Positions 1-5,069 of a stretch of DNA of 6,113 nucleotides are shown here, in pieces. The position numbers and the translations under genes are program-made. The notes under the pieces were generated by a model that had not been told where the DNA came from, did not search any database, and saw only the letters and a program-made list of their open reading frames with translations. Numbering within the stretch: position 1 is the first letter of the stretch; each line of letters starts with the position of its first letter. Source of the stretch: Promethearchaeota archaeon (lineage in GTDB: Archaea; Asgardarchaeota; Lokiarchaeia; Sigyniarchaeales; SOKP01); contig JAHLWE010000277.1 in NCBI GenBank assembly GCA_019058135.1, positions 1 to 6,113 of the forward strand, written 5' to 3'.

Positions 1-2
1 TA

Positions 3-1223
3 GAAGTTGTCCTTTCTGATGGGCAAATAATAAATATTGGTTCTTCAGTTAGAAAATCAGTATCATCCTATAATTTTACTGGATTACTTGTTGGTTCTGA
101 AGGCACCCTTGGGGTTATTACTAAAATTGGGCTTAAAGTAATCCCCTTACCTAAATCTAGGAAAATGGGGCTTTTTATATTTGATTCAATTGAATCAATC
201 ATCCAAGCAGTTATTGAGTTAAGAAAAAATGGAATTATTCCGAACTTACTCGAATTTATGGATGAAACCACAACTAAAGCAAGCTTTGAATATCTTGGCG
301 GAGAATTTCTATCTTATCCTAAAGGAATTGTATTATTGGCAGAAGTTGATGGGAACAAAACCCAAGTTGATTCTGATTTTACAAAATTATTTAATATTAT
401 AATGAAATATAACCCAAAATTTCATAAAATAGCAGAATCTGATAAGGAAAGAGAAATTCTATTAAACACAAGGAAAGCGGCGCTACCAGCTCTCTCAAGA
501 ATTAAACCGTCATGTTGTATAGAAGATTGTACAGTTTCAATCGATAAATTCACTGAATGTGTTCAAAAGATTAAAAAAATTACCGAAGAATTAAAATTGG
601 ATAATATAGAGATTGCAAATTTCGGACATATGGATGGAAATATGCACCCAACATTTTTATTTAATGAGAATAATGAATCTGATCGTAAATCACTATTAGT
701 AGCTATGAAATACTTATATGAAAAAATTGTAATACCATTAGGAGGAACAATTACAGGGGAACATGGAGTAGGTTCTGTTAAAACTCCTTTTCTCAATCTA
801 GAATATGATAGAGAAACTTTAAATCTAATGAGAGGGATTAAACTTTTTTTTGATCCCAATATGATCCTTAACCCAGGTAAAGGAAAAGGAGACCCTCGGA
901 TAATAAAAAATAATATATTAAATAGAAAGTTAAAAATTCCAGGAGATTTAGCCTTATCTTGTATGAGGTGCGGATTCTGTATCCCACTATGCCCATCGAA
1001 AGATTATTATAAATTCGAAGCATATACCCCAAGAGGGAGATTAAGTATATTAAATGGATTAGTTCATGGAGATTTGAAATTATCAGAAAAAGTCAATGAA
1101 ATTTTGCATACTTGCATTCTTTGTGGTGCATGTTCTGTATTATGCCCTGCAGGAGTGAAAACTTATGAGATTTTTGAGAAAGCCAGAGAATTAATACATA
1201 AGAAAATTTTAATTAAAAATTAA
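3..1223 (+). CDS. FAD-linked oxidase (GlcD/D-lactate dehydrogenase type) fused to 2x[4Fe-4S] ferredoxin domain, 5' partial
   Basis: The reading frame is open from the left edge, so the true start lies outside; ATG 165 is internal. In the visible 406 residues, the first ~55 are the end of the FAD-binding (PCMH-type) domain, with the family motif VGSEGTLGVIT. Next comes the FAD-oxidase C-terminal domain: GHMDGNMHP (His209 and His215, the usual metal/substrate histidines), GGTITGEHGVG (His254) and DPNMILNPGKG. The C-terminus carries two ferredoxin motifs, Cys320/323/326/330 and Cys371/374/377/381, each CxxCxxCxxxCP. Known family members oxidise 2-hydroxyacids such as glycolate, D-lactate or D-2-hydroxyglutarate and pass electrons from FAD through Fe-S clusters. 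The order resembles GlcD joined to the first half of GlcF, but the protein stops where the CCG (cysteine-rich) domains of GlcF would begin. The substrate cannot be told. It converges with the VOC gene, 40 bp away. Confidence 0.9.
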   Translation, partial: EVVLSDGQIINIGSSVRKSVSSYNFTGLLVGSEGTLGVITKIGLKVIPLPKSRKMGLFIFDSIESIIQAVIELRKNGIIPNLLEFMDETTTKASFEYLGGEFLSYPKGIVLLAEVDGNKTQVDSDFTKLFNIIMKYNPKFHKIAESDKEREILLNTRKAALPALSRIKPSCCIEDCTVSIDKFTECVQKIKKITEELKLDNIEIANFGHMDGNMHPTFLFNENNESDRKSLLVAMKYLYEKIVIPLGGTITGEHGVGSVKTPFLNLEYDRETLNLMRGIKLFFDPNMILNPGKGKGDPRIIKNNILNRKLKIPGDLALSCMRCGFCIPLCPSKDYYKFEAYTPRGRLSILNGLVHGDLKLSEKVNEILHTCILCGACSVLCPAGVKTYEIFEKARELIHKKILIKN

Positions 1224-1283
1224 TAATGATTAAGTACTATATTCGTTCATAAAAATAACCACTTTATTTCTTTTTTCTTCTAG
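1224..1283 (+). terminator. T-rich putative terminator of the oxidase gene
   Basis: After the TAA of the oxidase gene, the plus strand becomes T-rich at about 1262-1277 (CTTTATTTCTTTTTTCT), inside the 3' end of the convergent VOC gene. Oligo-T tracts without a hairpin are the usual intrinsic termination signal in archaea. The other strand has a shorter T-rich stretch at about 1249-1256 that could serve the VOC gene. No hairpin is visible. The call rests on composition only. Confidence 0.25.
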
Positions 1284-1734
1284 ATCTTCTTGTTGTTTGT
1301 TCTATTAATTCGAAAAAAACTCCAAAAACATCTGTGGTGTCAAAGTAATCATATTTTGCTGAAGCCATCTTTCCACTCTGAATTGATTGAAATCCTTTTT
1401 TCTTCATTTCTTCTACAAATTTTTCAAGACCCTCAGCATAAACACCATAATGCTGCAATCCTTCTTTGCTTTGCTCAATAAATTCTTTATATAAGCAATC
1501 TCCATCAACCCATTGAATTAGTTCTATCTGCATATCTCCTATTTGAGTAAAAGCCATTTTAAGATGTATTTTCGATTCATTACCACGAAATATTATAGAT
1601 AATCCTGGAACATCTACAATATTAATTTTTGGAACACCAAATATTTGTTCTATCAATTTTGCTTGTTTTTCAATATCTTTATAGACATATCCTAACTGAG
1701 TAATTTTTAAATTAGCGAGATTAACTTCTTCCAA
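1264..1734 (-). CDS. VOC-superfamily (glyoxalase / methylmalonyl-CoA epimerase-like) protein
   Basis: This 156-residue protein has the two-module beta-alpha-beta-beta-beta layout of vicinal oxygen chelate (VOC) proteins. Module 1 begins ITQLGYVYKDIEKQ and ends MQIELIQ; module 2 begins EGLQHYGVY and ends FGVFFELIE. The predicted metal ligands are Gln13, Glu71, His95 and Glu142, a Gln/Glu/His/Glu set as in human glyoxalase I rather than the His of methylmalonyl-CoA epimerase. The family includes lactoylglutathione lyases, epimerases and dioxygenases, so the substrate is open. The C-terminus has a basic tail (RRSRRKKK). The start is TTG at 1732-1734, chosen because a perfect archaeal Shine-Dalgarno GGTGA (1742-1746) lies 7 nt upstream and no ATG is available before the upstream in-frame stop. 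It is cytosolic, with no signal or membrane segment, and divergent from the monooxygenase-family gene. Confidence 0.82.
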   Translation of the reverse strand: MEEVNLANLKITQLGYVYKDIEKQAKLIEQIFGVPKINIVDVPGLSIIFRGNESKIHLKMAFTQIGDMQIELIQWVDGDCLYKEFIEQSKEGLQHYGVYAEGLEKFVEEMKKKGFQSIQSGKMASAKYDYFDTTDVFGVFFELIEQTTRRSRRKKK

Positions 1735-1741
1735 ATTTTTT

Positions 1742-1746
1742 TCACC
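1742..1746 (-). promoter_or_regulatory. Shine-Dalgarno GGTGA deciding the TTG start of the VOC gene
   Basis: On the minus strand GGTGA precedes TTG by 7 nt. It is complementary to the CACCTCC tail of archaeal 16S rRNA. No equally good site was seen before the other genes in the window, which suggests a mixed leadered/leaderless genome. Confidence 0.6.
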
Positions 1747-1769
1747 AAAAGCAATTAATATTTTAAATT

Positions 1770-1783
1770 ATGCAATATGCAAT
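1770..1783. repeat. Perfect 7-bp tandem repeat (ATGCAAT x2), possible operator
   Basis: Two head-to-tail copies of ATGCAAT lie 35-50 bp upstream of the VOC start, just downstream of a TATA-like stretch on the minus strand. The position would suit a repressor site. In such AT-rich DNA a short repeat may be chance. Confidence 0.3.
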
Positions 1784-1973
1784 ATTTAATTTTTGCAGAG
1801 GTTAATTTATATCAAATTTAATATCTATGAAAGCAATTTTAATTTCATTTAAAAAATAAAATTCTCAGAAAAAGATGTCTTAAAGTCTAGTTTTTAAAAA
1901 TTATTCCACTTATTTATCTAATATCATTATAGAAAATTTATTTCTAAAATTTTGCAATTTTAAATGAAAAAAA

Positions 1974-2804
1974 ATGATTTGGAAAACGCGTTTAACCCAA
2001 ATGATGGGAACAAAATATCCCGTAATTATGGGAGCATTTATAGGATTAGGAAAAGCAAATTTTGCTGCTCCATTTTCTGAAGCTGGCGGCTTGGGAATAA
2101 TAACTGCATTAAATTTTAAAACACCTTACCACTTTAAGAAAGAACTTGAACGTATGAAAGAATTGACAGATAATCCATTTGGTATAAATATCTCTGTTCT
2201 ACCTCCTCAAATAAAAGGTGGGCATCATTTAACAGAAAAATCAAGAGATGAATATTTAGCATATATCGAGGTCGCACTCTCAGAAGGAGTAAATATTTTT
2301 ACAACTTCAGCATATCAAGCAACCTTTATTGGAGAGAGAGTGCATGAGGCAGGATGCTATTGGTTTCATAAATCCGCTACAATAAATCACGCCATAAGTG
2401 CAGAAAAGGCTAGTGCAGATGCCGTTACAATCGTTGGATTAGAAGGAACAGGTTTTAAAAATCCCCTCACGCAAACAACCTTAGTAAATATTACAATGGC
2501 AAGAAGGTTACTTAAAACTCCTATTATTGCAGCAGGAGGCATCGGTGACTCAAGAGGATTTTTAGGGTCTATTGCAATGGGCGCAGAGGCTGTTTGTTTT
2601 GGAACAGCGGTTAAGGTATGCGAAGAAAGTCCTGCAGCATTAAAACTGAAAGAAAAATGGATAAATGAAGATATTTTTACGGAGGATTACCACCAAAAGA
2701 TTTATCATCTTAAATTAAGAGATAGGGTTCTTCCTTCAATGGCTGTTGGTCATCGAAAAAAAAATCATTCCTATAAAGGATTTTATCGAAGAAATTATGA
2801 ATGA
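1974..2804 (+). CDS. Nitronate monooxygenase / 2-nitropropane dioxygenase-family FMN protein, frameshifted near 3' end
   Basis: The protein is a TIM-barrel flavoprotein of the NMO/FabK/YrpB group. Motifs in order are KTRLTQMMGTKYPVIMG (4-20, first strand and FMN contact), EAGGLGIITA (36-45), NPFGINISV (67-75), GLEGTGFKNP (155-164), AAGGIGD (186-192, FMN phosphate loop) and GAEAVCFGTA (203-212). Family members oxidise nitronates or act as NAD(P)H:flavin/quinone oxidoreductases. Here the position that often carries the catalytic His after the EGxG motif is Phe161, so a nitronate activity is uncertain. ATG 1974 is right because the family N-terminus starts there; an ATG at 1964 is in another frame. 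As written the frame ends at 2802-2804 after 276 residues, with a tail unlike the family (RKKNHSYKGFYRRNYE). The true ending lies in another frame (next entry). It is a single gene with a divergent neighbour. Confidence 0.88.
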   Translation: MIWKTRLTQMMGTKYPVIMGAFIGLGKANFAAPFSEAGGLGIITALNFKTPYHFKKELERMKELTDNPFGINISVLPPQIKGGHHLTEKSRDEYLAYIEVALSEGVNIFTTSAYQATFIGERVHEAGCYWFHKSATINHAISAEKASADAVTIVGLEGTGFKNPLTQTTLVNITMARRLLKTPIIAAGGIGDSRGFLGSIAMGAEAVCFGTAVKVCEESPAALKLKEKWINEDIFTEDYHQKIYHLKLRDRVLPSMAVGHRKKNHSYKGFYRRNYE

Positions 2805-2865
2805 ATCAGAAGGGATATTAAGATCTTGGGGATTCACGGCAGAAGAGTTTAATACAATTTCCTAA
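2756..2865 (+). other. Displaced C-terminal coding segment of the monooxygenase-family gene after a frameshift in A9
   Basis: The run of nine A's at 2756-2764 is the break point. Reading with one A fewer, the family ending appears after SMAVGHRKK: IIPIKDFIEEIMNESEGIL, then RSWGFTAEEFNTIS, stop at 2863-2865. This segment is rich in the Ile/Glu/Lys pattern of the expected C-terminal helix and restores a 296-residue protein. The cause could be a sequencing or assembly indel in the homopolymer, a recent mutation, or transcriptional slippage on A9. Confidence 0.75.
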
Positions 2866-2885
2866 ATGTTAAACTATATAATTCT

Positions 2886-2900
2886 TTATTTTTTCTACGA
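2886..2900 (+). terminator. Oligo-T terminator candidate after the monooxygenase-family gene
   Basis: TTTATTTTTTCT begins 21 nt after the restored stop. A similar stretch (TTTATTTTTCTCCGAGAATTCCT) follows the first zinc-motif gene at 3541. T-rich tracts at these positions fit archaeal intrinsic termination. Confidence 0.3.
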
Positions 2901-2940
2901 ATTCCTGAATGTATTTAATAAATTTTTTTCCTACCAAAAA

Positions 2941-2954
2941 TTTTTAAAATAAAA
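2941..2954 (+). promoter_or_regulatory. TATA-like box of the first zinc-motif gene
   Basis: TTTTTAAAATAAAA is centred about 28 nt before ATG 2975. That is the distance expected if transcription starts at or next to the start codon. There is no Shine-Dalgarno, so the gene is probably leaderless. The last ~16 bases before the ATG (TTTAATAATAGAT) resemble those before the second paralogue (TATAATAATGAAT). Confidence 0.4.
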
Positions 2955-2974
2955 TTTGATCTTTAATAATAGAT

Positions 2975-3505
2975 ATGTCATCACCTCCCTCTCCACAACC
3001 TCCTAATTCAAGAAGATCTAGGAGATTTGAAACCAGAGAATTGGTTGAAATAATAAGAAATGCGATGGAAATATATGACGATCAATGGCAACAAGAATCC
3101 AATTCAATTAGGACGGTTCCCAGATATCAAGAGGATTATAACAAACTTACAAAGGAAGAAAAGGAAAAATTTCATGAATTCTTAGAAATGGGTTCGATTT
3201 GTCCAATTTGTAAAGCTAAAAATCATGTAAATTATTTAAAAAAATTTTATTTTAATAAAAAACCTGATAAAATAAATCTAAAAAATAATTTATTGAAATT
3301 AATGGAACAATCTAAAGATTTTAGTAAAAATATCTCAATTGGAATACCTTGCTGTAGCTGTTATAGAAAAGTTTTCAACCAGAATAAATCTAATTTAACT
3401 ACATCACTGAATAGATCGAATTCGCATATGCGATTGAAGAGAGCTCTCCTTTACGACCTCCAATATTTTTTAAAAATATCTAAAAAAGCTAATATTTTTA
3501 GATAA
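2975..3505 (+). CDS. Uncharacterised small basic protein with CxxC-x46-CCxC putative zinc site, paralogue 1
   Basis: I do not recognise this 176-residue protein. It has a Pro/Ser/Arg-rich, probably disordered N-terminus (1-20), then a charged helical stretch (21-70). The core has the motif GSICPICKAKNH (Cys76, Cys79, His84), a basic FYFNKK stretch, a Leu/Met/Lys helix (102-114) and GIPCCSCYRKVFN (Cys126, Cys127, Cys129). The two cysteine clusters, 46 residues apart, suggest one structural zinc site of the zinc-ribbon or treble-clef kind. The C-terminus is Lys/Arg-rich. By hand alignment, residues 55-141 match the second copy at about 54 of 87 positions with no gap. The cysteines, KNH and YRKVFN are kept, so the core is under selection. 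A nucleic-acid- or protein-binding role is only a guess. No signal peptide or membrane helix is seen. Confidence 0.75.
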   Translation: MSSPPSPQPPNSRRSRRFETRELVEIIRNAMEIYDDQWQQESNSIRTVPRYQEDYNKLTKEEKEKFHEFLEMGSICPICKAKNHVNYLKKFYFNKKPDKINLKNNLLKLMEQSKDFSKNISIGIPCCSCYRKVFNQNKSNLTTSLNRSNSHMRLKRALLYDLQYFLKISKKANIFR

Positions 3506-3762
3506 AGAGTAGGTTTAAATCATATTAGATTATTATTTTGTTTATTTTTCTCCGAGAATTCCTAAGATATTAATTTAAGGCAAATATCCTTAAATAATTA
3601 CAATTCCTTACCTTAATTTAGAAAATTACACCTTAAGAAATTTCAATGAAATTGAGTTTTTTAATGTCGGTAGGAGCAATGCTTATACATATCGATGCGA
3701 TGCACTATGTAATGAGCGATTAGATGCTGAAGGATTTAAAAAATACTTCACATTCTAAAGGT
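3506..3762. other. Gene-poor stretch with 3' T-rich tract and coding-like scrap
   Basis: The stretch holds a T-rich tract near 3541-3551, a candidate terminator for paralogue 1. It also holds a start-less open frame (separate entry) in an island of visibly higher GC at about 3666-3735. No complete gene was found on either strand. Confidence 0.4.
3594..3758 (+). pseudogene. Possible remnant of an unidentified coding sequence
   Basis: The frame is open for 54 codons between stops but has no ATG, GTG or TTG. Its second half reads like real protein: FFNVGRSNAYTYR, then CDALCNERLDAEGFKKYF. The bases of this part are richer in GC than the flanks, as in genes of this window. A YxC-x3-C pattern loosely recalls a zinc finger, but the later histidines are absent. 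It could be the tail of a lost gene or a chance open frame. The family is not recognised. Confidence 0.25.
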
Positions 3763-3912
3763 TTAAAAAATATAAAATAAAAGTTTTTTTAATTTATCCA
3801 CAAGGATATTATTATCTTCAACAAATATATTTGAATTTGGCACCAATTGGCAAATATAATTTATGAAATTATACACAAAACTGTCATAATTATTGATTAA
3901 TACGATATTCAT
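3763..3912 (-). pseudogene. trpG: Truncated N-terminus of TrpG/PabA glutamine amidotransferase
   Basis: ATG 3910-3912 opens a 49-residue frame, MNIVLINNYDSFVYNFINYI onward, ending at TAA 3763-3765. INNYDSFVYN (6-15) is the hallmark N-terminus of the glutamine amidotransferase subunit of anthranilate / aminodeoxychorismate synthase (TrpG/PabA). The next residues (FVEDNNILVDKLKKL) match the following strand and helix of the family. The homology stops at about residue 45, before the SPGPG oxyanion loop and before the whole Cys-His-Glu triad, so no amidotransferase activity is possible. The intact protein is about 190 residues. Its ATG overlaps the TGA of the upstream frame (ATGA), the translational coupling typical of trpE-trpG pairs. 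Whether it is TrpG or PabA cannot be told. Confidence 0.6.
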
Positions 3913-4316
3913 TTTTCACTTTTTTTAAAGGATGCTAAATAGTTGTATTGTCTTGCAATTCTTATAAGTTCTTGTTCAAGTTCTGGTTTATTAATTTCAG
4001 AAAATCCTGATGAAAATATAGTTACAAATGGAATGTTCTTTTTTCCTACTTCTTCTAATATACTAGGGCATAACCTCGCAGGAACAGCGATAATAACATA
4101 ATCGATTGGTTGACTATCTGGAATCTCTAAAATTGAGCTGTAAATTTTAAATCCTTTTAATTTTTGCCCCTTCAAACGAGGATTAAAAAGAAAAATTGGT
4201 TTATCAAAATTGATTTTCATAAGAACGTTTAGGAAATATCCACCAGCTTAATCTTCATTATTAACTCCTATTATCCCAACAGCTCTAGGAAAGAATAATC
4301 TATCAAAATCTTTCAT
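3909..4316 (-). pseudogene. Broken CoA-binding N-terminal domain of an acyl-CoA synthetase (NDP-forming), nonsense and 3'-truncated
   Basis: Read from ATG 4314-4316, the frame begins MKDFDRLFFPRAVGIIGVNN, the Rossmann start of the CoA-binding domain of ADP-forming acetyl-CoA synthetase alpha subunits. A TAA (4248-4250, codon 23) interrupts it, and the same frame continues with AGGYFLNVLMK. Then follow IFLFNPRLKGQKLKGFKIY, IDYVIIAVPARL and FVTIFSSGFSE, all typical of the domain. A frame starting at the internal ATG 4220 alone would lack the first beta strand and the nucleotide loop. Homology ends near IARQYN, just before the GPNC motif expected next; the last ten codons (YLASFKKSEK) do not fit. 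The single in-frame stop could be one base change from Lys, Glu or Gln. It is clearly a dead fragment and is distinct from the intact copy to the right. Confidence 0.72.
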
Positions 4317-4521
4317 AAATTCAATTAAAAAAAATAGTTAATAGAAAATAACTCTTTCTTTTTTAAATTTTTAATAATAATGTCTAATAATGCGATAAGT
4401 ATTATCAGAGTACAAGTATTTGGTGCTAACTAATTCTCCGAATAAAATTAAAAAAACCCAATATGAAATAATTTTATTTCACATAAAAATATTAATAAAG
4501 ATTTTATCTATAATAATGAAT
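4317..4521. promoter_or_regulatory. Divergent intergenic region upstream of the broken synthetase and paralogue 2
   Basis: This AT-rich region has no convincing coding. On the minus strand AATTTAAAAAAG (about 4362-4373) is a TATA-like box some 50 nt before the dead synthetase start. On the plus strand AAAAATATTAATAAA (4485-4499) is a TATA-like box about 30 nt before the ATG of the second zinc-motif gene. No Shine-Dalgarno is visible for either gene. Confidence 0.3.
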
Positions 4522-5007
4522 ATGTCTTCATCAACTCCTCCACCACCACCCCCACCTCGACGTAATATGAGATTGATCTCCTTAACAGAAATATACGAAT
4601 CACAAGGAATAGACCTAACTCAAATTTTTTCAATTCAAGACATATTGGAACAAGGACGTCTTCGATATGTTAGAGAATATAATAAGCTTTCAGAAAAAGA
4701 AAAGAATGATTATCAAGAGTTCTTGGAATTAGGCTCGATTTGCCCAATTTGTAAATCAAAGAACCATGAAAGTTTTTTAAAGCGATTTTATTTTAGTAAA
4801 AATCAAAGAAATATAACCATAAAAAATATGTTGTTAAAAATAATGGAACAAACAAAAGGTATGAGTTATAAGTTATCACTTGGAATTCCATGCTGTAAAT
4901 GTTATAGAAAAGTTTTCAATGTAAATAGAAATAACTTAAACGGACAAGCAAGAAGAATTGAATTGAGGAATGGATTAATACGAATATTGGAAAGAAGAAA
5001 CAGATAA
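4522..5007 (+). CDS. Uncharacterised small basic protein with CxxC-x46-CCxC putative zinc site, paralogue 2
   Basis: This is the second copy of the unrecognised family, 161 residues from ATG 4522. That start is chosen because it aligns with MSS... of the first copy; ATG 4516 would add two residues, and a TTG at 4420 would add a 34-residue AT-rich stretch absent from the paralogue. The N-terminus has seven consecutive prolines (6-12) followed by RR. The core carries GSICPICKSKNH (Cys74, Cys77, His82), FYFSKN, a Leu/Met/Lys helix and GIPCCKCYRKVFN (Cys124, Cys125, Cys127), followed by an Arg-rich tail ending LERRNR. The cysteine spacing is identical to copy 1. The N-terminal 50 residues are hardly conserved between copies except in composition. 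It is convergent with the acyl-CoA synthetase gene. A binding or regulatory role is a guess; no catalytic motif is seen. Confidence 0.76.
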   Translation: MSSSTPPPPPPPRRNMRLISLTEIYESQGIDLTQIFSIQDILEQGRLRYVREYNKLSEKEKNDYQEFLELGSICPICKSKNHESFLKRFYFSKNQRNITIKNMLLKIMEQTKGMSYKLSLGIPCCKCYRKVFNVNRNNLNGQARRIELRNGLIRILERRNR

Positions 5008-5035
5008 TTAGTCTTTATATTAAATGATTCTTAGA

Positions 5036-5048
5036 CCTAAAAAATACA
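5036..5048 (-). terminator. Oligo-T terminator candidate of the acyl-CoA synthetase gene
   Basis: On the minus strand a T6 run (ATTTTTTAGG, about 5037-5046) lies some 25 nt past the stop of the synthetase gene, within the 62-bp convergent gap. This fits archaeal oligo-T termination; there is no stable hairpin. Confidence 0.3.
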
Positions 5049-5069
5049 ATTTGAATGCTTTAATGAGAA

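Larger units (their letters stand above)
1735..1973. promoter_or_regulatory. Divergent promoter region between VOC and monooxygenase-family genes
   Basis: This gap of about 240 bp is very AT-rich and shows no coding. Towards the VOC gene, a TATA-like stretch on the minus strand (AAAAATTAAATATT, 1781-1794) would place the transcript start near 1760, upstream of the Shine-Dalgarno. A perfect 7-bp direct repeat (ATGCAAT twice, 1770-1783) lies between the two and could be an operator. Towards the monooxygenase gene, AAATTTATTT (1934-1943) is a TATA candidate about 35 nt before its ATG. That gene has no visible Shine-Dalgarno, so a short-leader or leaderless message is likely. Confidence 0.35.

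Noticed and set aside
68..271. Minus-strand open frame of 67 codons
   Set aside because: It lies wholly inside the oxidase gene, whose protein motifs are unmistakable; no family signal of its own.
563..859. Minus-strand open frame of 98 codons
   Set aside because: Antisense shadow of the conserved FAD-oxidase C-terminal domain; no start signal or recognisable motif.
1290..1481. Plus-strand open frame of 63 codons
   Set aside because: Antisense shadow of the VOC gene, which has coherent domain motifs and a Shine-Dalgarno.
1964..1976. ATG at 1964 as start of the monooxygenase-family gene or a leader peptide
   Set aside because: It is in a different frame and has no ribosome-binding site; the family N-terminus fits ATG 1974.
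2886..3577. Similar sequences TTTATTTTTTCTACGAATTCCT (2886) and TTTATTTTTCTCCGAGAATTCCT (3541) as a dispersed repeat
   Set aside because: About 20 matching bases, mostly T-rich with gaps; both sit just after stops and are better explained as terminator-like tracts.
3687..3710. Small hairpin ACATA...TATGT with inner TGC/GCA as a structured RNA
   Set aside because: Five plus three base pairs with mismatches between them is within chance; no further structure around it.
4248..4250. Recoding of TAA as an amino acid in the synthetase fragment
   Set aside because: Known recoding in archaea concerns TAG (pyrrolysine) and TGA (selenocysteine), not TAA, and the gene is truncated anyway.
4420..4521. 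N-terminal extension of paralogue 2 from a TTG at 4420
   Set aside because: The 34 extra residues are AT-driven (Ile/Lys), have no counterpart in paralogue 1 and cover the TATA-like stretch; the two genes align from ATG 4522.
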